64,000 nt of DNA from the NCBI RefSeq assembly GCF_045762675.1, contig NZ_JBJDLK010000003.1, forward strand, positions 372,001-436,000, read 5' to 3'. The stretch is from Elizabethkingia meningoseptica_A (GTDB taxonomy: Bacteria > Bacteroidota > Bacteroidia > Flavobacteriales > Weeksellaceae). Under the pieces are notes generated by a model. The model was not told the origin of the DNA, did no database searches, and saw nothing but the letters and a program-made list of their open reading frames with translations. Position numbers and translations under genes: made by a program. This document shows, piece by piece, positions 34,807 through 43,017 of this stretch (positions within the stretch are counted from its first letter, which is position 1; each line of letters begins with the position of its first letter).

Positions 34807-36129
34807 TTATAAACTTAGAGGAACTCCTGCATAGAAATTTAATAGTTTCTGGCTGAACAGGTAATTATATTTTGCCTGAGCAACTGATCCCTGAGCATTC
34901 GCATAATTGTTTCGGGCAATATTCAGGTCATAAATAGTCGTCTTACCTGCATCGTAGCTCTTCTGGGCAAAATCCAGAGCCAGTCCTGTACTCTTTTCAG
35001 CTTCTGTCGCAGCAAGGTATTTCTCATAATTAGCGTTTACATCAAATGCCGCTTTTTGTACATTTTCTTTAACCGCCTGCTTTTGTTGTGCAAATGAATT
35101 TTTAGCAATGTCTTCATTGATCTTAGCCTGTTCCACCTGCAATTTTGTAACTCCCTGATTAAAAATCGGAATATTAGCAGAAAGCCCTAATTGCTGGGAA
35201 AAGTTATCTTTATACTGCTTAAACAGCCCTGGCGCCGTATACTGACTTTGATTAAGCGGTGTATAGTAGTTTGTTCCTATACCTGCATTTCCGGTAATAC
35301 TTGGCCAGAAGGCCGTTTTAGATATCTGGGTCTGCGTCTCGGAGGATCTTATTCTGGATTCTGCAGCTTTAATCTGCGGCTGAGTGGCATAGGCTTTCTC
35401 CAGAATGCTTTCATCCGACACTAAAGGGCCGTCCAATGAATTTATCTGATAATCGACTACATCGAAAGACTTATAATCTGTTAATTGTAATAATTGCGCA
35501 AGATTAAACAGAGCTCTCTCTGTTTCAATCTTAGCATTGCTAAGATTTTGTTTTTCTCTAGCCAATGCTGCTTCGGCTTCATACTGAACAGTCAATGGAG
35601 TTGTTCCCACATCTGTTGTCATTTTAGCTTTATCAAAAGCCTTTTGTGCATTATTTACAGCACTTTCATTGATCTTGATAATCTCTTTATTCAACAAAAC
35701 CGAAAGATATTGCTGGGCAATCTGTAATGAAATATCATTCTTTACAGTTTCCAGATCATACATACTTGCCTCCACATCATAATTTGCCTTACGTGCCTGC
35801 TTTTCAATTCTTCCGTTATTGTAGATAAGGATGTTAGCTCCTAAACCGATAGAGTTGTTATAGTTATCCGTACGGTTTACAATACCCGTATTGGTAACGT
35901 TCTGTCCAAAGTTGGCATTATTGGAGATACTCCCGCCTAATGTAGGTAAGGAAGATTTCTTTGCAATGTTCAGATTTTTATCTTGTATCTGTTTATTATA
36001 CTGATTTTGTATGACTTTCAGGTTATTTTTCATTGCGTAATCTACACATTCTTCCAGTGACCATTTTTTCTGGGCACTTACTGAAAAATAAAATCCTACA
36101 CATAGCAAAAGACAACAGATTTTCTTCAT
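34807..36129 (-). CDS. TolC family outer membrane protein
   Basis: Outer-membrane efflux channel with a signal peptide (MKKICCLLLCVGFYFSVSAQ) and two OEP repeats, ending KSYDAGKTTIYDLNIARNNY and LNFYAGVPLSL. Unlike the TolC at 509-1819 it stands alone: no adaptor or pump gene is adjacent, so it may serve several systems. At 440 residues it is normal. Confidence 0.92.
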   Translation of the reverse strand: MKKICCLLLCVGFYFSVSAQKKWSLEECVDYAMKNNLKVIQNQYNKQIQDKNLNIAKKSSLPTLGGSISNNANFGQNVTNTGIVNRTDNYNNSIGLGANILIYNNGRIEKQARKANYDVEASMYDLETVKNDISLQIAQQYLSVLLNKEIIKINESAVNNAQKAFDKAKMTTDVGTTPLTVQYEAEAALAREKQNLSNAKIETERALFNLAQLLQLTDYKSFDVVDYQINSLDGPLVSDESILEKAYATQPQIKAAESRIRSSETQTQISKTAFWPSITGNAGIGTNYYTPLNQSQYTAPGLFKQYKDNFSQQLGLSANIPIFNQGVTKLQVEQAKINEDIAKNSFAQQKQAVKENVQKAAFDVNANYEKYLAATEAEKSTGLALDFAQKSYDAGKTTIYDLNIARNNYANAQGSVAQAKYNYLFSQKLLNFYAGVPLSL

Positions 36130-36182
36130 AGTCTTGTTTTACTTCAATTAGACGTACGAAATATACGTTTGTTACACCTTAT

Positions 36183-37109
36183 TTAAATTATTTTTGCCTC
36201 TTCATCCATTATAACCAAAGCTTCTGCTAATTTAGTAGGTTTATACCCGAGTTGCTCTTTTGATTTTGATAAATCAAAGCCTGTTTTCAGAGGTCTGTTT
36301 TCATGCTGCCCAATATCCCGGGAAGATATAGAAGTAATAAGGCTTTCATCGAAATTGTAAAATCTGGCAATGCTTCTGGCAAAACTCTCTATGCTGTATT
36401 CTTCATCTCCGCTAATATTAAAAATACCGGCAGCCTTTCTTTCCACAACAAGTTTACAGGCTCTTGCGAGATCATTAATAAAAGTGGGCATTCTCCAGTG
36501 GTCATTCACTACTTTTATTTCTTTACCTTCAGAAAGCATTTTTTTCACCCATAACACAAAATTACTTCGTCCCGGATCATCCGAACTACCATATACCAGA
36601 ATTGTCCTCAGTATAGCGAAGCTGCATCCTGAATTTTCCAGAGCTTCTTCAGCCAGCATTTTTGTTCTTCCGTATTCATTAACCGGACAACAGGGATCTT
36701 CCTCTTTATAAGGTCCTTTCTTACCATCGAATACAAAATCCGTAGATAACTGAATTAGGTGTGTATTAAATTCTTTTGCCAGGTCTGCCATGTGATGTAC
36801 AGCTTCAACATTTACCCGGTACGCAAAATCTTTATCTTTTTCACATCCTTCCACATTGGTAACTGCACTTGTGTTAATTAAAAAGTCAGGTTTAAACTCA
36901 TTAAAAATATTCTTAAGCTCTTCTTTATTGGAAATATCCAGTTTTCTGAATGTGATATTTTCATCCAGACCAGCAATTGCATTATCACTTAAAGACGTTG
37001 CCACAAAGCGATAAGGACTATCTGAAAACTCTTTTATAAGGTGTCTTCCTAAAAATCCGTTGCTGCCTGTGATAAGAATTGTGGGATAATTCTCTTTTTT
37101 ACCATTCAT
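36183..37109 (-). CDS. RmlD-like NAD(P)-dependent sugar nucleotide reductase (SDR)
   Basis: Extended short-chain dehydrogenase, 308 residues. The dinucleotide motif is ILITGSNGFLGRHLI, with the catalytic YxxxK in NEYGRTK and Ser/Thr upstream in QLSTDFVFDGKKGPYKEEDP, the signature of dTDP-4-dehydrorhamnose reductase. The other rhamnose genes are not adjacent, so the substrate is not settled. The 73-base gap to the divergent CBS gene is AT-rich. Confidence 0.83.
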   Translation of the reverse strand: MNGKKENYPTILITGSNGFLGRHLIKEFSDSPYRFVATSLSDNAIAGLDENITFRKLDISNKEELKNIFNEFKPDFLINTSAVTNVEGCEKDKDFAYRVNVEAVHHMADLAKEFNTHLIQLSTDFVFDGKKGPYKEEDPCCPVNEYGRTKMLAEEALENSGCSFAILRTILVYGSSDDPGRSNFVLWVKKMLSEGKEIKVVNDHWRMPTFINDLARACKLVVERKAAGIFNISGDEEYSIESFARSIARFYNFDESLITSISSRDIGQHENRPLKTGFDLSKSKEQLGYKPTKLAEALVIMDEEAKII

Positions 37110-37172
37110 TTTTATTATTTTTATCCATACGAAGCTAAAAAAGATATTTTAATATTTTAGTAAATTAGCGCA

Positions 37173-37826
37173 ATGTTTATCAAGGAATATATTTCTAAAG
37201 ATTATCCCGCATTCAATCTGTCAGATTCCCTGGAAGAAATTAAAAGTATTGTTCGGGACTTTGGCTACTCTCATATTTTTGTAAAAAAGAACAATTTGTT
37301 CCTTGGTAATATCAGCACTGAAATTATCGAAGAGAGTGAGGCCAAACACCTTAGTGAACTTAGCCATCATCTTGAACGGTTTGCTATGCTGGAGGACAGT
37401 ACCTCGCTGGACAGTATCCGGATTTTACATACATTCAACGCCAATGTTGTCCCTATAATAAATCAAAAAGAGAAATACTTAGGCTACATTTCCTGTGAAG
37501 ATGTGTTTGCCGATTTCTCCAAATATCCTTTGTTTTCAGAGAACGGTGCGGTTTTAATTATAGAAACAGCAGCACGCAATTACTCCATGACAGAAATTGC
37601 AAAGATTGTAGAAAGCAATAACGGGAAGTTTTATGGCGCTTTCATCTATCATATGACTGATGAAACGGTACAGGTTGCACTAAAAATAAGCAGTGACAAC
37701 TTAAGTTCTATCAATGAAACCTTCGATCGTTACAGTTATATTGTGGTTTATAAGTTTTACCACGATGAAAAAGATGATTTATTAAAAGATCGTTTTGGTT
37801 TTTTACAAAAATATATGGAATTTTGA
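37173..37826 (+). CDS. CBS domain protein upstream of nadK
   Basis: Two CBS-type modules in the N-terminal ~120 residues (AFNLSDSLEEIKSIVRDFGY and SHIFVKKNNLFLGNISTEII; NANVVPIINQKEKYLGYIS) are followed by an ACT-like C-terminal half (NGAVLIIETAARNYSMTEIA). Such pairs bind adenine nucleotides. It ends 3 bases before nadK, so a role in sensing nucleotide or NADP status is plausible but inferred. Confidence 0.85.
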   Translation: MFIKEYISKDYPAFNLSDSLEEIKSIVRDFGYSHIFVKKNNLFLGNISTEIIEESEAKHLSELSHHLERFAMLEDSTSLDSIRILHTFNANVVPIINQKEKYLGYISCEDVFADFSKYPLFSENGAVLIIETAARNYSMTEIAKIVESNNGKFYGAFIYHMTDETVQVALKISSDNLSSINETFDRYSYIVVYKFYHDEKDDLLKDRFGFLQKYMEF

Positions 37827-37829
37827 TTT

Positions 37830-38696
37830 ATGAAGGCAGCTATATACACACAAAAAAGAGACTTAGACACATTTCTTTATTTAAGCAAATTTATCTCCGA
37901 GCTTAATAAAAGAGATGTAACGGCTGTGCTTCATAAAGATACCGCTGAAGGATTACAGTTTTCCAAGGTCTTCCCTATATTTTCAAATAAAGAAGATCTT
38001 AAAGATCAGGAGATTGATTATTTTTTCAGTTTTGGCGGAGATGGTACAATTCTTAATGCCCTGATTTTTATTCAGGATCTCGGAATTCCTGTGGTAGGCG
38101 TGAATACCGGGAGACTGGGATTCCTTGCAAGCTTTACAAAAGAAGAAATTTTCGGCAATATCGATAAGGTTCTGAACAAAGAACTTACAATCACCCAAAG
38201 ATCAGTTATTAAAGTAAACGGTGTGAGTGGTAATATCGATTTTCCTTTTGCACTGAATGATGTAACGATTTCCAGAAAGGAAACGACATCCATGATTACA
38301 GTACATTCCTATATTAATGACGAGTTTTTAAATGTTTTCTGGGGTGACGGATTAATTATTTCTACACCAACAGGTTCCACAGCTTATTCTTTAAGTTGCG
38401 GTGGTCCTATTATTTCTCCTGAAAATGATAATTTTGCCATTACTCCGATTGCACCGCATAACCTGAATGTAAGACCGCTGATCCTAAAAGATGACGTTAA
38501 AATTCGTCTGAAAGTAGAAAGCCGTGTTCCTCAGTATTCCCTTTCATTAGATTCCCGTTTATATCATATTGATACCCTGGAAGAAATATCACTTGAAAAA
38601 GCCCCGTTCACCCTGTCGTTAGTACAACCGGATGACATCAGTTTCTTCGAGACGATAAGACAAAAACTGCTTTGGGGGAATGATAAAAGAAACTGA
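37830..38696 (+). CDS. nadK: NAD kinase
   Basis: Phosphorylates NAD+ to NADP+. The 288-residue protein has the GGDGT motif in SFGGDGTILNALIF, the NTGRLGFLASF loop and the TPTGSTAYSLSCGGPII NAD-binding site. It starts 3 bases after the CBS gene; the two are translationally coupled. Confidence 0.96.
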   Translation: MKAAIYTQKRDLDTFLYLSKFISELNKRDVTAVLHKDTAEGLQFSKVFPIFSNKEDLKDQEIDYFFSFGGDGTILNALIFIQDLGIPVVGVNTGRLGFLASFTKEEIFGNIDKVLNKELTITQRSVIKVNGVSGNIDFPFALNDVTISRKETTSMITVHSYINDEFLNVFWGDGLIISTPTGSTAYSLSCGGPIISPENDNFAITPIAPHNLNVRPLILKDDVKIRLKVESRVPQYSLSLDSRLYHIDTLEEISLEKAPFTLSLVQPDDISFFETIRQKLLWGNDKRN

Positions 38697-38713
38697 GCCA
38701 CAAAACACACGAT

Positions 38714-39547
38714 ATGAGAAAAAAAATTATTGTTTTCTTTCTTTTCATATTTTTTTCACAGCATAGCTATTCACAGCTATGGGTTAATGATATAGGAAAG
38801 GCATTAAAACTTGCAAAAGCAACTAATAAATTAATACTTATTGATTTTAATGCTTCCTGGTGTGAACCATGCAGAAAAATGCAAGCAGAATATCTGAATA
38901 ATCCCGATTACAAAAAGACACTGGACAAATTCGTTCTTGTATCTGTTGATATTGACGACAACAGAGGACTTGCTTCAAATTATGGGATAAAATCTATTCC
39001 TAATATTTTCATTATTGATGTCAATGGAAATTCTATATTTAACGTAGCAGGTTATATGGGAGCTGAAAATCTGGATAATGATCTTTCAGGCTTTCCTACA
39101 ACCACAAGAGACTTATATGATGCTTTAGTTTTCACAAACCCTAAGAAACCTACTGATGAAGAGCTTTTATCCTTAGGTTCTTCTTATCAGGCTTTATTAC
39201 AATTATCAAAAAGCTCTGTAGCAAAAGAATCTTTCAAAAAACTAAGTAATGATTGTTTTATAAAAGGTAAAAAAAATTCTCAAAACAAAAGTTTTATTGA
39301 AAGAGCCCATATATCGATTATATACAATGATGTTCTTTTAAACAAGACTAAAAAAGCCTTCAACAATCTGGAGGTGGAAAAAGTTTCTGCGGAAAACCAA
39401 TCTTTCGCTTATTATGTATTAGCTCAGGCATACTTTATAGACGGAAAACGAGAAGAAGCATTACGGGTAATAGAAGAAATAAATAAACAAGGTAAAGAAG
39501 AATGGTTAGCAAATGCTAATCTTTTACGTAAGAAATATGAGAAGTAG
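38714..39547 (+). CDS. Exported thioredoxin-fold protein with CxxC
   Basis: Secreted thioredoxin-like protein. A signal peptide (MRKKIIVFFLFIFFSQHSYS) precedes a thioredoxin domain with the WCEPC active site (Cys at about residues 51 and 54) and the cis-proline region SIPNIFIIDVNG. The last ~120 residues are helical, TPR-like, with no known motif. It follows nadK by 17 bases and is probably co-transcribed. Confidence 0.85.
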   Translation: MRKKIIVFFLFIFFSQHSYSQLWVNDIGKALKLAKATNKLILIDFNASWCEPCRKMQAEYLNNPDYKKTLDKFVLVSVDIDDNRGLASNYGIKSIPNIFIIDVNGNSIFNVAGYMGAENLDNDLSGFPTTTRDLYDALVFTNPKKPTDEELLSLGSSYQALLQLSKSSVAKESFKKLSNDCFIKGKKNSQNKSFIERAHISIIYNDVLLNKTKKAFNNLEVEKVSAENQSFAYYVLAQAYFIDGKREEALRVIEEINKQGKEEWLANANLLRKKYEK

Positions 39548-39609
39548 ATTTTTTCTTATCTTTACCGAATAAAAATATTAAATAACCTACATCAAATAAA
39601 AAGAAAAAA

Positions 39610-40680
39610 ATGAGCAAAATGTTTCCAGCTGGCGTAGCCACAGGTTCAATGGTTACTGAGATTTTTCAGTATGCAAAAGAAAACAAATTTGCCTTACCGG
39701 CAGTAAATGTTATCGGTTCCAGCAACATCAATGCAACAATGGAAACAGCCGCTAAGCTTAACTCTCCGGTTATTATTCAGTTTTCTAACGGAGGGGCAAT
39801 ATACAATGCAGGAAAAGGATTATCTAACGACGGTCAGAGAGCTGCAGTTCTTGGAGCAATTGCCGGAGCACAACATATCCATACTTTAGCAGAGGCTTAC
39901 GGAGCGACGGTTATCTTACATACTGACCACTGTGCAAAAAAATTATTGCCTTGGGTTGACGGACTTCTAGATGCCAGTGAAGCATTCTACAAGCAAAACG
40001 GAAAATCTTTGTATTCTTCACACATGCTTGACCTTTCTGAAGAGCCACTAGAAGAAAACCTGGAGATCAGTGCAAAATATTTCGAAAGAATGGCAAAAAT
40101 GCAGATGACTCTTGAAGTTGAAATCGGTGTAACAGGAGGTGAAGAAGATGGTGTAGATAACTCAGGTTTAGACAATTCATTACTATATACTCAACCGGAA
40201 GATGTTGCTTACACTTATGAAAAGCTAAAAGCAATTTCTGACAACTTTACAATTGCTGCTGCATTTGGTAATGTTCACGGTGTTTACAAACCAGGTAATG
40301 TAAAACTTACTCCAAAAATATTAGATAACTCCCAGAAATTTGTTCAGGAGAAATTCGGAACAGGAGAAAAACCGGTAAACTTTGTATTCCACGGAGGATC
40401 AGGTTCAACACTTGAAGAAATTCGTGAAGCTATTGGTTACGGAGTTATTAAAATGAATATTGATACTGACCTTCAGTTTGCTTATACAGAAGGAATCAGA
40501 GATTATATGAACGAAAAAATAGAATATCTGAGAGCACAGATTGGTAACCCTGAAGGTGCTGATGTTCCAAACAAGAAGTTCTACGATCCGAGAGGCTGGA
40601 TCAGAAAAGGTGAAGAGACTTTCTCTAAACGTTTAGTAAAGGCTTTCGAAGATCTAAACAACGTTAATACCCTTAAATAA
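39610..40680 (+). CDS. fbaA: Fructose-bisphosphate aldolase, class II
   Basis: Zinc-dependent glycolytic/gluconeogenic aldolase. VILHTDHCAKKLLPWVDGLL contains the metal-binding His and catalytic Asp, LEVEIGVTGGEEDGVDNSGL contains a further metal ligand, FVFHGGSGSTLEEIREAIGY contains the third His, and NIDTDLQFAYTEGIRDY fits the C-terminal substrate site. Length 356 is normal for class IIA. It ends at a long palindromic terminator. Confidence 0.97.
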   Translation: MSKMFPAGVATGSMVTEIFQYAKENKFALPAVNVIGSSNINATMETAAKLNSPVIIQFSNGGAIYNAGKGLSNDGQRAAVLGAIAGAQHIHTLAEAYGATVILHTDHCAKKLLPWVDGLLDASEAFYKQNGKSLYSSHMLDLSEEPLEENLEISAKYFERMAKMQMTLEVEIGVTGGEEDGVDNSGLDNSLLYTQPEDVAYTYEKLKAISDNFTIAAAFGNVHGVYKPGNVKLTPKILDNSQKFVQEKFGTGEKPVNFVFHGGSGSTLEEIREAIGYGVIKMNIDTDLQFAYTEGIRDYMNEKIEYLRAQIGNPEGADVPNKKFYDPRGWIRKGEETFSKRLVKAFEDLNNVNTLK

Positions 40681-40690
40681 TAAATCAACA

Positions 40691-40730
40691 GAAACAGAGT
40701 TAAAATTTTAACTCTGTTTCTTCTCTTAAA
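40691..40730 (+). terminator. Terminator between fbaA and accD
   Basis: Thirty-bp perfect palindrome (40691-40720; GAAACAGAGTTAAAA and its complement) followed by TTCTCTT. The T-run is only moderate. Confidence 0.75.
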
Positions 40731-40741
40731 TAAATTAGAAA

Positions 40742-41599
40742 ATGGCTTTTGACTGGTTTAAAAGAAAGAAACAAAACATTAACACGCCAACGGATCAGAA
40801 GAAAGATTCTCCGAAAGGATTGTGGCACCAAACACCAACAGGAAAGATTATTGAGCACGAAGAACTGAAAAACAACAACTTCGTTTCTCCTGAGGATGGT
40901 TTCCACGTAAGAATAGGAAGCAGGGAGTATTTCGATATGCTTTTCGACAACAGCAAGTTCAAAGAGCTTGATGCTAATGTAGAAAGTGTGGACATCCTTA
41001 ATTTCAAGGATACCAAACCTTATACAGACCGTTTGAAGGAAGTAAAGAATAAAACCAAGCTAACAGATTCTGTACGTAATGCTGTTGGTAAGGTAAACGG
41101 ATTGGAGTTGGTTGTTTCATGTATGGATTTCTCTTTCATCGGAGGCTCTTTAGGCTCTGTAATGGGAGAAAAAATCAGCCGTGCCATTGACTATGCAATG
41201 AAACATAAACTACCTTTTATGATTATCTGTCAGTCCGGAGGAGCAAGAATGCAGGAGGCTGCTTATTCTCTTATGCAGATGGCTAAAGTTCAGGCTAAAT
41301 TAGCACAGCTTTCAGATAAAGGCCTACCTTACATTGCTTATTTAACTGACCCAACTTTCGGAGGTATTACAGCTTCTTTCGCTATGACAGCAGACATTAT
41401 TATGGCTGAGCCAAAAGCATTAATTGGTTTTGCGGGTCCGCGTGTTATCAGAGAAACAATTGGTAAAGATCTTCCTGAAGACTTCCAGACATCAGAATTC
41501 CTTATGGAAAAAGGCTTTGTAGACTTTATTGTTAGAAGAAACGAAATTAAAGAAACAGTGTCAAAGGCAATGAGACTTTTGATGAACGCTAACGCTTAA
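40742..41599 (+). CDS. accD: Acetyl-CoA carboxylase carboxyltransferase beta subunit without zinc ribbon
   Basis: Carboxyltransferase subunit for malonyl-CoA synthesis. The core has SCMDFSFIGGSLGSVMGEKI, MIICQSGGARMQEAAYSLMQ (oxyanion GGAR), FGGITASFAMTADIIMAEP and GFAGPRVIRETIG. The N-terminal zinc ribbon of E. coli AccD (two CxxC pairs) is replaced by LWHQTPTGKIIEHEELKNNN and FVSPEDGFHVRIG, with no cysteine. AccA would be elsewhere. It lies 11 bases upstream of the DUF6973-like gene, with a terminator hairpin inside that gene. Confidence 0.95.
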   Translation: MAFDWFKRKKQNINTPTDQKKDSPKGLWHQTPTGKIIEHEELKNNNFVSPEDGFHVRIGSREYFDMLFDNSKFKELDANVESVDILNFKDTKPYTDRLKEVKNKTKLTDSVRNAVGKVNGLELVVSCMDFSFIGGSLGSVMGEKISRAIDYAMKHKLPFMIICQSGGARMQEAAYSLMQMAKVQAKLAQLSDKGLPYIAYLTDPTFGGITASFAMTADIIMAEPKALIGFAGPRVIRETIGKDLPEDFQTSEFLMEKGFVDFIVRRNEIKETVSKAMRLLMNANA

Positions 41600-41609
41600 T
41601 ATACAATTA

Positions 41610-42122
41610 ATGAGAACCCTAAAAGTTTTTATTAATTCTTTTAGACAGTTAACATTTAAAAAATTTATAAGGTTGCTTAAACTCTCTTTAAGCAACCCTG
41701 TTTTTTCTGTACTTTCATTTATTGCAACCGTCCGGGCTTATACAATTGCCAAAAAGTATTATCCGAGAACCAATAGCACCGACGGAAAAGGAAATGCTTT
41801 CAGACATGCTTTGTGGTGTTGTTTGATTCTCATGTACTGCTGCAAGGTCTCTTCACCAAGAAAATGCCTGCAATGGTGTAAAAAAATGACAGACTTCCAT
41901 GAAGAAATATTCCCGAACGAGCCTTTGCAGACCAAAATGGATCTTCATAATAATTCGGTGGGAATACGTTTTTTTGAAAGCTTACTACCCGGCGTTCACC
42001 GCCAGTTTTTCGAAACTTCTTTTTTTATTAAAGAGCTTATAGAAAAAACAGATCAGGCTGTTTTTATCACCAGTATGGAGGAAGAAATCCCTGTGGATCA
42101 GCTGATGTATATTCAGAAATAA
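41610..42122 (+). CDS. DUF6973-like protein with internal terminator hairpin
   Basis: A 170-residue protein of unknown function, probably DUF6973: the core is NSTDGKGNAFRHALWCCLIL and TKMDLHNNSVGIRFF, with conserved His and Asn pairs suggesting a hydrolase-like or membrane-associated domain. An N-terminal basic/hydrophobic stretch precedes it. The reading frame contains an intrinsic terminator at 41671-41706 near its start, which probably ends most accD transcripts; no good in-frame start exists downstream of it. Confidence 0.7.
   Translation: MRTLKVFINSFRQLTFKKFIRLLKLSLSNPVFSVLSFIATVRAYTIAKKYYPRTNSTDGKGNAFRHALWCCLILMYCCKVSSPRKCLQWCKKMTDFHEEIFPNEPLQTKMDLHNNSVGIRFFESLLPGVHRQFFETSFFIKELIEKTDQAVFITSMEEEIPVDQLMYIQK
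41671..41706 (+). terminator. Intrinsic terminator inside the DUF6973-like reading frame
   Basis: Perfect 11-bp stem GGTTGCTTAAA/TTTAAGCAACC with loop CTCTC, followed by CTGTTTTTT. It is 72 bases after the accD stop and in the right orientation to end accD mRNA, but lies about 60 bases inside the next gene. Confidence 0.7.
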
Positions 42123-42152
42123 CAATACTGTACATGAACCGGATCTGTATAG

Positions 42153-42836
42153 CTAGTTTGTAAGCGCGTAATTTCCATACTTATATCTGAGGATCGGATC
42201 TACTTCTTCTTCATGAATTATCTTATATCCGCTATCTAATAGTACCGACAGGTAAATTGCATTGAAATAGAAAACGATGACTTTTCTGGGGTTTCTTTGG
42301 AGAGATTCTTCTATACGCTGCATGACTGCTTTTAGCACCGGCGGTGCAAAAGGATTATAAAAATAGAATACATTTACATCATCCGGAATCATATAATTTG
42401 TAGCATCGCAATTACAAATGATATAATCTATTGCTTTTTTCCTGGTAAATTTCCGGATATTTTTATCACACTCCTCTGCTAACAATGTTGATAATTCGAC
42501 TCCGATATATTTTTTAAAATTAAAGCGTGTTGCCAGTAAAATGGCAGCACCTTTACCACAACCAATATCAATAAATACACTTTCTTGCCAATTCCAGTCT
42601 ACACTTTTCAACATTCTGATAAAGGTATAATGATTACTGGGTTCATAATTATAGGCGAAACGATTCTCTAATTTAAGCTGTTGTGGAGTCATAACCTGGA
42701 ACAGGTTGATTCTGTATTTCAGAAAGTAGATATAACGGGTATAAATATATTTACCGGCATTAATAAAGCCTCGTTTTTTTATGACCGAGATTCCTTTATT
42801 GACGTTATGTTTTATCTTCCGGAATATCTTTTTCAT
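42153..42836 (-). CDS. Class I SAM-dependent methyltransferase
   Basis: SAM-binding Rossmann protein: motif I is VFIDIGCGKGAAILLATRF, followed by YIGVELSTLLAEECDKN and a post-motif YFYNPFAPPVLKAVMQRIEE. The acceptor is unknown; the NPFAP motif resembles nucleic acid or small-molecule methyltransferases only loosely. The ATG at 42836 gives 227 residues; the frame opens 10 codons further upstream at a TTG. The N-terminal ~70 residues are basic. Stands alone, convergent with the DUF6973-like gene. Confidence 0.82.
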   Translation of the reverse strand: MKKIFRKIKHNVNKGISVIKKRGFINAGKYIYTRYIYFLKYRINLFQVMTPQQLKLENRFAYNYEPSNHYTFIRMLKSVDWNWQESVFIDIGCGKGAAILLATRFNFKKYIGVELSTLLAEECDKNIRKFTRKKAIDYIICNCDATNYMIPDDVNVFYFYNPFAPPVLKAVMQRIEESLQRNPRKVIVFYFNAIYLSVLLDSGYKIIHEEEVDPILRYKYGNYALTN

Positions 42837-43017
42837 TTTATATACTTTATCCAGTTTTCTTAACAATTATAAATTTAATCATGCATATCTTCAAATCTAA
42901 GTGTTTTTTACATTTATTCACAGATAATTTCTAATATTTTATCCAATCCATAAACCGAAATGGTAATAATACCAAAAAGAATTAATTTTTCCCTATTTTT
43001 ACGAAAATTTAGCATAA

